DNA of 64,000 bases from positions 124,001 through 188,000 of the forward strand of contig NZ_FXTP01000010.1 of the NCBI RefSeq assembly GCF_900182705.1, given 5' to 3'. This document shows, piece after piece, positions 33,043-43,963 of the stretch (its first letter is position 1; the number at the start of each line of letters is the position of its first letter). The notes beneath the pieces are model-generated. The model was not told where the DNA came from, did no database searches, and saw only the letters and a list, made by a program, of their open reading frames with translations. The translations under genes and the position numbers were made by a program. The DNA is from Gracilimonas mengyeensis. GTDB taxonomy: Bacteria > Bacteroidota > Rhodothermia > Balneolales > Balneolaceae.

Positions 33043-33423
33043 ATGATGAAAGGTGCAATTAGCTGGTTTGAGATTCCGGTGAAAGATATCCAGAGAGCTA
33101 AAGATTTTTACGAGGATATTTTCGGCTTCGAGATGTTTAGCATGGATTTGGGTGATGATCTACAAATGGCTCTTTTCCCGGTAGAAGAACAGACGGTAGG
33201 TGGGGCCCTGATTGAACATTCCGATTGGTATGTACCCAGCAATAAGAAAGGTCCGCTTGTTTACCTGAATGCCAATCCCGATTTGGAGAAAGTGCAGGAG
33301 CGAGTAAAGCCAGCTGGAGGGGAAGTACAAATCGCTAAAAGATTGATATCTGAAGATCACGGTTACATGGCGGTTATTTTGGATAGCGAGGGGAATCGTA
33401 TTGCCTTGCATTCAGATGAGTGA
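33043..33423 (+). CDS. VOC family protein (glyoxalase fold)
   Basis: 126 residues. Two beta-alpha-beta-beta-beta units: AISWFEIPVKDIQRAKDFYEDIFGFEM at the head (start key AISWFEIPVKD) and GPLVYLNANPDLEKVQERV in the second half, ending MAVILDSEGNRIALHS. Members bind a metal and act on small molecules or bind antibiotics; this group is often annotated as VOC protein of unknown substrate. Two ATGs stand in tandem at 33043 and 33046 behind AGGGGGATGG. Monocistronic, preceded by a heptamer array. Confidence 0.88.
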   Translation: MMKGAISWFEIPVKDIQRAKDFYEDIFGFEMFSMDLGDDLQMALFPVEEQTVGGALIEHSDWYVPSNKKGPLVYLNANPDLEKVQERVKPAGGEVQIAKRLISEDHGYMAVILDSEGNRIALHSDE

Positions 33424-33542
33424 GAATTGGCTATGGGTTACGGGTTACGAGGTTCAGGTTGCGTGTTTTGTGAACGCATTTTCAAACTTCTGATAGGATA
33501 AATTGGAAAAGTAGTTACCGGACGCGAACGTTCAGCACTCAT

Positions 33543-34307
33543 TCACCCTTTATAAAACTCTTTCTTATCTACCTGAACAGAAGCTGCATAATAGGCTGCT
33601 CCTACAATACTGGCATTATTCAACAAACTGGCGGCTTTGAATTTGGTTTTAATTTTGATGTAGGGAAAGGTTTTGTCGGCTTTTTTGGAAAGCTGTCCGC
33701 CCAGGATAAAGAGGTCGGGATGGAAAAGATGTTCGTAATGTTCCAATACCAGTTGAAGCCGTTTGCCCCAGGTTTTTTTGCGGATGCCTTCTTCTTTGCG
33801 CACCCGGTTGGAAGCCCGCTCCTCAATGGAGATGCCCTTTATTTCAATTTGCCCTAATTCAGTATTGGGTACCAGTATACCGTCTACAAAAAGGGAGGAG
33901 CCAATACCTGTGCCTACGGTTAATACAATCACGGTGCCACGCTGATCTTTACCTACGCCAAAGTTGACTTCGGCCAGTCCGGTGGCGTCAGCATCATTGA
34001 TGGTGCTCACTTTACAACCGGTGATTTCCGAGAAGAGGTGGTCGGCATCAGCATCCACCCAACCTTGGTCAATTCGAGTGGTAGAAAGTACAATGCCTTT
34101 GCTGGTAGCGGCAGGAAAGGCACAACCAATAGGACCATCCCATTCAAACTTTTTTACGACTTTGTGCAATTTCGAGATAAGCTTGTGCGGACGTGTATCT
34201 TCAATTTTTTGGGTAGTACGTTTTTTAGAAACGATTTCTCCTTTTTCAACATCAACAATGGCACCTTTAATACCATAACTGCCAATATCAATTCCCAAAA
34301 CTTCCAC
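33543..34307 (-). CDS. ppgK: polyphosphate glucokinase-like ROK kinase
   Basis: 254 residues. ROK/ASKHA fold: LGIDIGSYGIKGAIVDVEKG (phosphate 1), GCAFPAATSKGIV, the catalytic Asp in INDADATGLAEVNFG, and VLTVGTGIGSSLFVDG (phosphate 2). This order and length are typical of polyphosphate/ATP glucokinases, which phosphorylate glucose using polyphosphate. The zinc ROK cluster is absent, as in PpgK. The C-terminus (FPYIKIKTKFKAASLLNNASIVGAA) also fits. Monocistronic on the minus strand, divergent from ispH. Confidence 0.85.
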   Translation of the reverse strand: MEVLGIDIGSYGIKGAIVDVEKGEIVSKKRTTQKIEDTRPHKLISKLHKVVKKFEWDGPIGCAFPAATSKGIVLSTTRIDQGWVDADADHLFSEITGCKVSTINDADATGLAEVNFGVGKDQRGTVIVLTVGTGIGSSLFVDGILVPNTELGQIEIKGISIEERASNRVRKEEGIRKKTWGKRLQLVLEHYEHLFHPDLFILGGQLSKKADKTFPYIKIKTKFKAASLLNNASIVGAAYYAASVQVDKKEFYKG

Positions 34308-34429
34308 GGCTGCTTTCCTGTATTAATACAAAATTAACTGCGCGTAAACTTAGCGAAAGAAATGAATAAAGAAAGAAGTTTTTTAGGTGAAATGGTGTTA
34401 CAGTGTTAAAGTGCTATGGTTATATATTC

Positions 34430-34516
34430 AAAGCACAAAGCACAAAGCACAAAGCACAAAGCACAAAGCACCATAACACCATAACACCGAAACACTGTAA
34501 CACCGAAACACTGTAA
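34430..34516. repeat. heptamer array (AAAGCAC)6 plus 8- and 16-base tandem words
   Basis: Six perfect AAAGCAC units (34430-34471) run into two ATAACACC units and then two copies of GAAACACTGTAACACC. The block fills the 298-base space between ppgK and ispH, about 90 bases before the ispH start. Apparent minus-strand frames here translate as repeated CFVLCAL and are artefacts. Confidence 0.92.
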
Positions 34517-34605
34517 CACCCTTCCCTCCAAATATAAATGGAACGCTTTGCCATACTTTTGGTATTTTTGAGGGTAGAAAGTTCATCATAAAAGCAGAGA
34601 AAAAC

Positions 34606-35859
34606 GTGGCCCGTAAGAAATTCGACATCCCGGAAATGTATCAGTCTCCCGTAATCAGAACGGTGAAGGAGGCGACCAAAGTCATGGATCCCATGAAGAA
34701 AGACCTGGAGCCTACCAAGCTCGATTTTGGCCCGGTACAATTTTACATCCCCCGTTTTTTTGGATTCTGTTATGGAGTAGAAAATGCCATCGACATTGCC
34801 TATCGAACGGTGGCTGAAAACCCTGACAAGAATATTTATTTACTTAGTGAGATGATCCATAATCCCACCGTAAATGAAGATTTACAAAAACGCGGGGTGC
34901 AATTTTTGTTTGATACGGATGGCACTGAGCGCATTCCCATTTCATCTCTTAGTTCTGATGACATTGTGATTGTTCCCGCATTTGGAACCACCCTGGAAAT
35001 ACAGGAAGAGCTAAAAGAGGTGGGTATCGATCCATATCAGTACAATACCACCTGCCCGTTTGTGGAGAAAGTGTGGAAGCGTGGCAAGCAGCTGGGCAAA
35101 AAGGATTACAGCTTGGTAGTACATGGAAAACATCGCCATGAGGAAACACGGGCAACCTTCTCACATAGCGCCGATCATTCCGCAACCGTAGTGGTGCTAA
35201 ATCCTGAAGAAGCACAAATACTGGCGGATATCATGGTGGGTGATCGTCCATTATCTGACTTTGAGAAATACTTTGGCCACAAAGCGACGGAAGGCTTTGA
35301 TCCCATTGAAGACATGAAGCGTTTTGGGGTGATCAACCAAACGACGATGCTGGCTACCGAAACGCAGGAAGTGATGGACATTCTGAAAGAAGCGGCTATC
35401 AAGCGCTTTGGGGAATCTGATATTATTAACCACTTTGCTGATACTTCCGATACCCTGTGCTATGCCACCAATGAGAATCAGTCGGCCACTATTGCGCTGT
35501 CGGAGACGGATGCCGATTTGGCCATTGTAGTGGGTGGATACAATTCCTCAAACACCATGCACCTGGTGGAAATTCTGGAGCATCAGTTCCCAACCTATCA
35601 TGTGCGGGATGCCTCCGAGCTAAAATCACCCAAAAAAATTCACCATTTTGATCAATGGAAAAAAGAGATTCTGGAAACAGAGAACTGGATCCCCGAAAAA
35701 GACGGACCGTTGAAAGTGGCACTAACCTCAGGCGCATCTTGCCCCGATGTACTGGTGGATGAAGTATTGCTGGAGATTCTGAAATACTTTGGAGGATCAA
35801 AATCTGTACAGGAAGTCATTGCCCCTTACGAAAATCCCGAAGCTCTCGAAAAAGCCTAA
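34606..35859 (+). CDS. ispH: 4-hydroxy-3-methylbut-2-enyl diphosphate reductase IspH
   Basis: 417 residues, the long IspH form found in Bacteroidota and plants. Cluster Cys lie in GFCYGVENAID, NTTCPFVEKVW and SGASCPDVLVDEVL; VHGKHRHEETRATFSH and QTTMLATETQEVMD hold the substrate-binding residues. It makes isopentenyl and dimethylallyl diphosphate in the last MEP-pathway step. GTG at 34606 is the most upstream start that keeps the conserved head; ATG codons come only at RKKFDIPEMY. Monocistronic. Confidence 0.96.
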   Translation: MARKKFDIPEMYQSPVIRTVKEATKVMDPMKKDLEPTKLDFGPVQFYIPRFFGFCYGVENAIDIAYRTVAENPDKNIYLLSEMIHNPTVNEDLQKRGVQFLFDTDGTERIPISSLSSDDIVIVPAFGTTLEIQEELKEVGIDPYQYNTTCPFVEKVWKRGKQLGKKDYSLVVHGKHRHEETRATFSHSADHSATVVVLNPEEAQILADIMVGDRPLSDFEKYFGHKATEGFDPIEDMKRFGVINQTTMLATETQEVMDILKEAAIKRFGESDIINHFADTSDTLCYATNENQSATIALSETDADLAIVVGGYNSSNTMHLVEILEHQFPTYHVRDASELKSPKKIHHFDQWKKEILETENWIPEKDGPLKVALTSGASCPDVLVDEVLLEILKYFGGSKSVQEVIAPYENPEALEKA

Positions 35860-35935
35860 TTACCCAAAACCTTAACACGGCAACACTGAAGCACCCTAAA
35901 ATTGTAACACCATCACACTTTAACACCCTAACACC

Positions 35936-36946
35936 CTAATTCAACACCGTAAAATAAGCCACGGCTTTAGGCTGAAAACTTCTCAGGCGTAGCTCAAATT
36001 GGTCAGCAGTCAGCTCGATATCAGGCGTTACAAAACCGGTGGAGTCTTCCACAATTTTGGAATAGGGGATATACACTTCGTAAGGCTCTATCTTCGCCAC
36101 TTCGTTGAATTGCTCGATCGGTACGTCGTACTTAATAGTGACCGAAGAAGGATTGTAGTTTACATTTTGTCCCCGTGGCAGTCCCCTGGTTCGGATATAG
36201 ACAGTTGTTTGCCCTTCTGTAAATTCAGAAACATTAGCGGTAAAAGTCACCTGTTCAGCAGAAAGCTCAATGACGCCATTCGAACCACTTATTGGAATGA
36301 TTCGGGTGATGTCTTCCCGGATGTTATTCATGCGCAAGGTGTCTTCAATAACCCATTCGTTTACCTGCTGGATGTTGGATTGAGCCCCTGTGATAGTGAT
36401 ACTATCCGGGCGGAGTACCGGGTCACCTACCAAACCAAATCGGTTCTGAAAATTGAGATCACTATATATACGCACCGGTACTTTCTTAGATACTTTAGGT
36501 TCCATATCAACAGAAAGTAAAAGGGGCTGAACCTTGGCGATGTCAATATCCTGGAGATAGCTTAGTCGCTGGCGAACCTGGTCAAAGAGGTTTATTTCAT
36601 TGTCTTCCACATTAATGGAAACGGTGGGGGGATCACTGTACAAATTCATGAGTTGCCAGCCATCGCCGGAGATTCCCACCTGTACAAATTCGGGTAGCTC
36701 TTCCGTCAGCGCCATATTTTCGGGCACGTTGCCGGGCTCAATAGGAACATTAAGGTTGATGTTAAAGCTGTCACTCAGGTTTACGATAAACCACAGGCAT
36801 ACGGCCATGATGTATGCGGCTATGAAGACAATCACTTTTTCCCGGCGCAATATCCTTACCTCGGTTTCCTCCGCACCAGGGGTGGTGCCGGGTTTAACCG
36901 TGTTTTTGATACGGGTAAATATGGGATGATTGAAAAATTCAGACAT
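35936..36946 (-). CDS. YbbR/CdaR-like protein
   Basis: 336 residues. A cytoplasmic head, one membrane helix (VIVFIAAYIMAVCLWFIVNL), then extracytoplasmic YbbR repeats of about 85 residues each (seen at NVPIEPGNVPENMAL, VPVRIYSDLNFQNRFG and TVYIRTRGLPRGQNV). In other phyla YbbR proteins regulate diadenylate cyclase CdaA; no cdaA is in view. It follows dciA-recF on the minus strand with a 34-base gap and converges with ispH across word repeats of the form TAACACCC. Confidence 0.85.
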   Translation of the reverse strand: MSEFFNHPIFTRIKNTVKPGTTPGAEETEVRILRREKVIVFIAAYIMAVCLWFIVNLSDSFNINLNVPIEPGNVPENMALTEELPEFVQVGISGDGWQLMNLYSDPPTVSINVEDNEINLFDQVRQRLSYLQDIDIAKVQPLLLSVDMEPKVSKKVPVRIYSDLNFQNRFGLVGDPVLRPDSITITGAQSNIQQVNEWVIEDTLRMNNIREDITRIIPISGSNGVIELSAEQVTFTANVSEFTEGQTTVYIRTRGLPRGQNVNYNPSSVTIKYDVPIEQFNEVAKIEPYEVYIPYSKIVEDSTGFVTPDIELTADQFELRLRSFQPKAVAYFTVLN

Positions 36947-36980
36947 ACTTTAATATAGAGGGGAAGGGTTGCTTAGTCAA

Positions 36981-37274
36981 TTAGCTGCGTACAACAATAT
37001 CGCCTACGACATCACTTTTAACTTTGCTATTTAATCGTTTTGCAATACTGAAACGATTCGCATGAATTTCGTGTCGCCAGGATGGATTTTTGACTTTCAT
37101 AACCAGTTTGTTGCCCTCAAAATGCAAGTCTTCGGCTTCCTGGGCAATACGCTTGCCCACCACTTCTTCAAATGCGGACAGAACCATACCCTGACGCAAT
37201 TTTCTTTTTTGGGGAAATTTGTCGAGAAAATCTTGCAGAACAGAACTCAATGACTGTGGAGTATCAAATCTCAT
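36981..37274 (-). CDS. DciA-like (DUF721) replicative helicase loader
   Basis: 97 residues. The KH-like DUF721 core is clear: FEEVVGKRIAQEAEDLHFEGNKLVMKVKNPSWRHEI with the conserved W and R of the PSWRHE mark. DciA proteins help load the DnaB helicase in bacteria lacking DnaC. The ATG overlaps the recF stop by four bases (37271-37274), so both are translated together. The pair is 9 kb from dnaA here. Confidence 0.85.
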   Translation of the reverse strand: MRFDTPQSLSSVLQDFLDKFPQKRKLRQGMVLSAFEEVVGKRIAQEAEDLHFEGNKLVMKVKNPSWRHEIHANRFSIAKRLNSKVKSDVVGDIVVRS

Positions 37275-38404
37275 GGCGAAACTTCGGTTACGGTTCCTTT
37301 TTCTACTTTATAGAATCGGTTGTCGGTACCATCAAAGGTAACATAATTTTCAAAAGGAACCGGATTGGCGGATGTGATAAATATTTGGCCGTGATGTTGT
37401 TGCAGAGCATCCAGCAAAATTTCGGTTTTATTAAGGTCCAAATCACCAAAAACATCGTCCAGCATCAGGATGGGTAAGTCGTCCAGTTCATCCGAGTAAT
37501 AATGCAGTTGAGCCATTTTCAGCGACAGGGCAAAAAGCCGGTGTTGACCCTGAGAGCCATATCGACGCAATTCAAAATCATCCAGGAGAAAAACCACTTC
37601 ATCCCGGTGGGGACCAATAGTTGTGATCTCCCGGTCAATTTCCTTGGGCTGAGCCTCCTCCAGCTGTCGGTAATATTCCTTTTCGATGGCTTCCACATCA
37701 CTGGTAGGTTCGCAGAAAGTTTGATATTCCAGTCCTGCCGTCAGCTCCATGCCCGATATCATCGCATAATCTTTATCCAGGTAATCCTTGAGATTTTCAA
37801 GCACGCTGTGCCGTTTGGCTACAATGCGTGCCCCCGTTTCAACCAGCTGCACATTCCAGGGTTCCAGGTAAGCTTCCAAAACTGAAACAGGTCCCCGGTA
37901 CTCCTGAAGCAGTGAATTCCGTTGTTTGCGGATGCGGCGATAGTCAATGAGATCACGCAGGTATTTTGGGGATATTTGGCTGATGAAGGAATCGATATAA
38001 GATCGGCGCTCAGCGGGGCCCTCAAGGGTCAGCTTTTTATCATCGGGGGTGAGGGTTACGACCGGCACCATCCCAATGAGGTCGGAAAGACGTTCCAGAG
38101 GGGAGTCGTTTACAAAAATCTTTTTTCCATCCCCACGGGAATAGGAACACGACACCTCAAACTCCGAGCGGATTTGCCCCTCGAAATGCCCTTTTATCAT
38201 AAAATAACTTTCATCCTGATTGACCACATACATATCAGAATTAGACACAAAACTGCGCGACATGCATAAATAATGAATGGCGTCAATTAGGCTTGTTTTG
38301 CCTGAGCCATTGGGCCCGGTGATTACATTCAGGTGAGGGGCCCATTCCACACGGGTTTCTATGTGATTTCGAAAATTCCGAAGATCGGTATAGGTGTTTA
38401 GCAT
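37271..38404 (-). CDS. recF: DNA replication and repair protein RecF
   Basis: 377 residues. SMC-like ATPase: Walker A in VITGPNGSGKTSLIDAIHYL, signature RYGSQGQHRLFALSLKMAQL and Walker B PILMLDDVFGDLDLNK. RecF with RecO and RecR loads RecA at gapped DNA. Start ATG 38404. The usual dnaA-dnaN-recF order is not kept: dciA follows recF, and dnaA is separate. Confidence 0.96.
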   Translation of the reverse strand: MLNTYTDLRNFRNHIETRVEWAPHLNVITGPNGSGKTSLIDAIHYLCMSRSFVSNSDMYVVNQDESYFMIKGHFEGQIRSEFEVSCSYSRGDGKKIFVNDSPLERLSDLIGMVPVVTLTPDDKKLTLEGPAERRSYIDSFISQISPKYLRDLIDYRRIRKQRNSLLQEYRGPVSVLEAYLEPWNVQLVETGARIVAKRHSVLENLKDYLDKDYAMISGMELTAGLEYQTFCEPTSDVEAIEKEYYRQLEEAQPKEIDREITTIGPHRDEVVFLLDDFELRRYGSQGQHRLFALSLKMAQLHYYSDELDDLPILMLDDVFGDLDLNKTEILLDALQQHHGQIFITSANPVPFENYVTFDGTDNRFYKVEKGTVTEVSP

Positions 38405-38549
38405 GGGCCTATGGTACGCATTCTGTGACTTTTAAGCAGATAGATTTGGCGTTGGATAAAGATTGATAGAGAAAATCTTGTTGATTGTAATCAGTCATTG
38501 ATAAAGAAAAAATTTAGGTAAAAGCTCAGGCTGAAAATTCACAAAAAAA

Positions 38550-38578
38550 AGCCGCTCCCTTAAAAAAGGAGAGCGGCT
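38550..38578 (-). terminator. intrinsic terminator behind CotH gene
   Basis: AGCCGCTC (38550-38557) pairs with GAGCGGCT (38571-38578), extended by CCTT/AAGG with one bulged A. On the minus strand it is followed by eight T residues. It ends transcription of the CotH/T9SS gene about 110 bases after its stop. Confidence 0.85.
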
Positions 38579-38689
38579 GAAAAGCTACTATCACACTAAG
38601 TAAGAGCAGCTTCAAAGCCATTCCTTACAAAATTTTTTGAAAAATCCTGCAATAAGCAGATATAACCCTTATTTCCTGATACTCTAAAA

Positions 38690-41600
38690 CTATTTAGCGA
38701 GCAGCATTTTCTTAATAAGAACGGTTTCTCCTGCTTGCAGGCGATACATATACACCCCGGATGCCAGATTGCCCGCATCAAAGCTTGCGTGATGTGTTCC
38801 TGCAGATTGCCTTCCGTTTACCAAAGTGGCCACTTTTCTTCCCAGTACATCAAACACATCCAGGCTAACCAAAGAGTTTTCCTTCAAGTGGTAGGTAATG
38901 TTTGTATTGGGATTAAAGGGGTTTGGATAATTCTGCTCCAAAGCAATAGCTGAGGGTAGGGCAAGTTCTTCTTCGGATGAAGTGGCAATCCTGTTCTCGG
39001 AGCCGGGCGTTCCTCCTGCTTTTACGGATGCCGCCCAGTTTTCGGCAAGTGCGTTGTCTGAGGAGGGATCGGTCAGTTCCAGTGAATAGCCTCCGCCATC
39101 TGCTTCCAGGGGCCAGGGAGCTTCATCTGTATATTCCAGGGAATCAACGAGTATTCCGTTTTGATCATACACACGCACCTGGTCGCCACCACCACCAAGT
39201 CCAAAATCCATAGAGCCAATAACGTTATTTCGGGAACCGTAGATTTCCTGAAAAGCTCCAAGGTTTTGAGAGATTACCAGGTAGCCGGTTTCAGCAATCA
39301 GAGTATTTTCGGGGAGGATGAAAGTGTGTTCATCATCATCGTCCTTTATGGTCCAGCCACCTATATTCATGGCAAAGTCGTTGGGATTGTACAGTTCAAT
39401 CCAGTCTTCCGGATCTTCCTCATCCGGCGCATTATACATGATTTCATTGATGACGATTTCGGAAGTTTCTGTTGGCAGTTCTTCGAAAGTAGCCGTCAGG
39501 TCAGGTCGGTCTTCCGCTTGTATTGTGATGTCTCGGCTTGTTGAACTTGAGCTTCCACTCCAGCCGGTAAAGCGGTAACCGGGAGCGGGGAGAGCACTAA
39601 TGGTAACCGGTAAGCCGCCAAAATACTCACCAGTCCAGGGATAGCTATCCGGTATAACTCGGTTTACCTGTACCTGACCTCCGGCACTTGCTTCTACGGT
39701 TACTGGGTTTCGAGCCTCAATATCAAAATAGTTAATGACTTGAGAGGCTATGTATCCCTGCCGGTTTTCCCCAAAATTCTTCAGTACGTTGATCTGATTT
39801 TCCCAGTTTCCAACCGAGCGATTCCAGCGACTTTGATGCGCCCCGATTTCCGGTTCAATCCGCTGGGCCAATGAATCTATCACACTTACAATATGGTCTG
39901 CCGAAAAAGTGGTGTTGAGCAAATCCGCGAAACGATTTACAAAAGCATGCTGAAAAGATTCATTCTCCAGCAATTTCCGAAACATATAAGTTGACCACGC
40001 CGGGTTGGGCCAATAATCTGGGTCTGTATGGGAACCATCGGTAGCAAAGTTCATCATTTCTTCTTCCGGTGGACGGTTGCCATACAGGTTAAATCCAAAG
40101 TCGGTATCATAAATAATCCATCGGAATTTAGCACCATCCCTGCGTTCTCTCCAGTAGCGCACATTGTTGCCGGGCCAATCCTGGTTGGCGAAAAATATCT
40201 CAGAAACCTGGTAGTCAATAAAGCTTTCCACATCCACGTATTGTAGTACCGACTGATAGCCGGCTTCAGTTTCCATATCAGCGTTTCCAAAGGCTTCTAT
40301 CATGGCATTATAGGCATCGCTTTCGCCGTGCTTTATTTGGCCGTTATTCTCGATAAGATCGATATCGTCAGAATCTACATTGTGATTGGAAGCCACGAAA
40401 TGTTCATTAATCTTTTCACGGACGTTATGGATACCCCAATACTCACCATTTCTATACATGACTACTGGCTGATAAGCTTGGTAATCCAATTTGGTATGAT
40501 CTTCGATCAGTGTAGTCATCATGGCATCGCGAAGATGGGCTCCACCAAAATCGTTACCGCCGTTTCTTAGTATGAAAGCCTGGAAGGTGTCAATGTCTTT
40601 CTCTTCAAAAAGCTTGTATTGCAGTTCCGGATTTCCGTAATTGCCCCGAAAGAAAACAGACAAGGATTTTTGGGGGTTCTGTCGGCTGCACCCACCAAAT
40701 ATTTTGGTGCCAATGTTAGAGCTGAAACCAAGGCTTTGGTTCTTTTCATAAAACTCCATATGAGCTGGAATTTCCCAATCCTGGTTCCAGTTAGCAGGGA
40801 AGTTCTCGCAGTTTCCTGTAATACCATTGGTGCCCCTCACATAAATTCCACGCTCATCGCTTTCCCATAAATCAGGTTCGGCTACCATTGAAATAACAGG
40901 CAATTCGTGCTGTACATCTACAAAGTAAGTGTAAGTTTCAACATCTGAGGAAAGCCTTCCATTTTGAATGGCTCGCAGGCGGAGCACGGTGGTTTCATCA
41001 AAAGTGTAGGGAGGTGAAAACACCAGGTCAGACTTACCGGGAACGCTTCCATCGGTAGTGTAGTAAATATTATCCGAGCTAGAATTTGCAAAACCAACAC
41101 TTACGCTTCCATTATAAAACCCGCCGGTATTAGTAAGCGGAGGCACCGTAAGGCGTTCAGCAAAACCATCGGCACTGTTGGCCTCCATGGGGGTTGTTTC
41201 GGTAAAGATTACCCAATTTTCGGGATCATCGGTTGAACGTCCATAAGATTCATCTGGATTTAAGGGCGGATAACTGACAGAATCCACGACGGTTTCATCC
41301 GGATGTGTAAGAACGACGGTTTCCCCATCGGAACTTAATTTAAAGTTGGTATGTGGATAAGTGAGTTGAGTGAGTTCCAGGTTGGTTTCATTCGCTACTC
41401 CTCGTGTTTCTTCAGGATTTACTGTTCTGCCAATACTAAGAAATGGGATGAGGCTTAAATCAGAGGAACTTTGGGTTACATTGTGGACCTGTATGGCCAA
41501 CACGTTTTTGCCCTCTTTCAACAAGTAGGTGAACTCATGCAAGGGTATAGGCGATAATGACTGGCCTTGATATAATAAAGCTTCAGAATCGGTGGTGGCG

Positions 41601-42250
41601 GTGTTATTAGAAGCCGAACCGTTCATGTTTTCCCGCGAAATTTCTTCACCGTTCAAATAGGCGATGTAGCCATCGTCGAAGTCAATATGAAGCAGCATGC
41701 GCTTAACATTCTCCGGGTCTTCGAGGTTGAAGAAGCTTCGGGTGAATACGGAGACGGTACGAATATTAGTTTCCGTGGCATCGTCTCCGTCACCATAGCC
41801 AATGCCGTAAGTGCCTTCTCCCCAGGCGCTGTCATTGAAATCTGGTTGAACCCATTCCGGCGTTAAAAGTGAAGAAGGGGAGTGATAGCGGATACTATCA
41901 CCTTGCCTTACAACGGTTTCCCAATAGGCGGTAAAGCCTTCGTGATTTTTATCCGAGGCAAAAAGGAGGTAATAACCACCGGCAGCCAGTTCCGTTTCGG
42001 GGAATTCCCATTGAAAAGGGTCCTCAGGATCGTCAGAGATGCCAAAGCCAGTAAGGTCTACCGGTTCATCTCCGGCATTATACAGTTCAATCCAGTCGGG
42101 GAAGTCGCCGTCTTCATCCGGTAGGCCTTCCTGGTTGCTGGATACCAGCTCGTTGATAACTACTTGTCCATTTACCGGTGAGATGAGAAAAAAAAGCAGT
42201 GAAAAAGAAAGGCAAAGCAAAGGTATGCTGTGAAAAATTGATTTCTTCAT
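38690..42250 (-). CDS. CotH-kinase, lamin-tail and T9SS sorting-domain protein
   Basis: 1186 residues. Signal peptide at 1-28 (ending VNG-QV). Domains in order: lamin-tail (VINELVSSNQEG, DWIELYNAGDEPVDLTGF); a jelly-roll-like part; chitobiase-type CHB_HEX_C_1 (YYTTDGSVPGKSD); CotH kinase-like core (GGNDFGGAHLRDAMM, GEYWGIHNVREKIN, WIIYDTDFGFNLYG); InlB-type B-repeat (YRFTGWSGSSSS); a second lamin-tail (IVINEIMYNAPDEED); and a type A T9SS sorting domain (LEQNYPNPFNPNTNITYHL to the end). It is thus secreted by the type IX system and attached to the surface or released. CotH domains phosphorylate proteins in spores; the role here is unknown. Confidence 0.92.
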   Translation of the reverse strand: MKKSIFHSIPLLCLSFSLLFFLISPVNGQVVINELVSSNQEGLPDEDGDFPDWIELYNAGDEPVDLTGFGISDDPEDPFQWEFPETELAAGGYYLLFASDKNHEGFTAYWETVVRQGDSIRYHSPSSLLTPEWVQPDFNDSAWGEGTYGIGYGDGDDATETNIRTVSVFTRSFFNLEDPENVKRMLLHIDFDDGYIAYLNGEEISRENMNGSASNNTATTDSEALLYQGQSLSPIPLHEFTYLLKEGKNVLAIQVHNVTQSSSDLSLIPFLSIGRTVNPEETRGVANETNLELTQLTYPHTNFKLSSDGETVVLTHPDETVVDSVSYPPLNPDESYGRSTDDPENWVIFTETTPMEANSADGFAERLTVPPLTNTGGFYNGSVSVGFANSSSDNIYYTTDGSVPGKSDLVFSPPYTFDETTVLRLRAIQNGRLSSDVETYTYFVDVQHELPVISMVAEPDLWESDERGIYVRGTNGITGNCENFPANWNQDWEIPAHMEFYEKNQSLGFSSNIGTKIFGGCSRQNPQKSLSVFFRGNYGNPELQYKLFEEKDIDTFQAFILRNGGNDFGGAHLRDAMMTTLIEDHTKLDYQAYQPVVMYRNGEYWGIHNVREKINEHFVASNHNVDSDDIDLIENNGQIKHGESDAYNAMIEAFGNADMETEAGYQSVLQYVDVESFIDYQVSEIFFANQDWPGNNVRYWRERRDGAKFRWIIYDTDFGFNLYGNRPPEEEMMNFATDGSHTDPDYWPNPAWSTYMFRKLLENESFQHAFVNRFADLLNTTFSADHIVSVIDSLAQRIEPEIGAHQSRWNRSVGNWENQINVLKNFGENRQGYIASQVINYFDIEARNPVTVEASAGGQVQVNRVIPDSYPWTGEYFGGLPVTISALPAPGYRFTGWSGSSSSTSRDITIQAEDRPDLTATFEELPTETSEIVINEIMYNAPDEEDPEDWIELYNPNDFAMNIGGWTIKDDDDEHTFILPENTLIAETGYLVISQNLGAFQEIYGSRNNVIGSMDFGLGGGGDQVRVYDQNGILVDSLEYTDEAPWPLEADGGGYSLELTDPSSDNALAENWAASVKAGGTPGSENRIATSSEEELALPSAIALEQNYPNPFNPNTNITYHLKENSLVSLDVFDVLGRKVATLVNGRQSAGTHHASFDAGNLASGVYMYRLQAGETVLIKKMLLAK

Positions 42251-42394
42251 TGAGTGAGTACCCTGTACATAAAGTGATTGAGTGGTTAGGTACCAGCAAT
42301 GTATATCAAATTAAGTTCAATAGAAAAAGGAAATAGCGCTTTAAGATTAAGGCCGGCAACAGGGTAAGTAAACAGGAAAACAGAAGCTATTAAA

Positions 42395-42427
42395 AAGCCG
42401 CGGGCCTTTACAAAAGACCAGCGGCTT
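42395..42427 (-). terminator. intrinsic terminator behind enolase
   Basis: AAGCCGC (42395-42401) pairs with GCGGCTT (42421-42427), with a further imperfect inner stem; the minus strand continues with five T residues. It lies 27 bases after the eno stop. Confidence 0.75.
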
Positions 42428-42453
42428 AGAGGGTGGTTGCTATGAAATGTTAT

Positions 42454-43794
<1,341 letters not shown>

Positions 43795-43963
43795 TTAACA
43801 TGTACTTAAAGCCATTTCACGTGAAGTTTCGTAACTTTGTTGAAGATTGTATTAAATTTTAGGCAATCCATATTAATTTAGGGTCAATTTCTCACAACCG
43901 TCCTAAATAATGACTCTGTGGAAGTATTTGACCTGGTAAATTTTTCATAAAAACTCATTCATC

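Noticed and set aside
32914-34516. Possible CRISPR arrays
   Set aside because: The repeats are simple 7-, 8- and 16-base tandems without unique spacers, and no cas gene is present.
34420-34740. Minus-strand frames with repeated CFVLCAL
   Set aside because: Translation of the (AAAGCAC) array; low complexity and antisense to ispH at one end.
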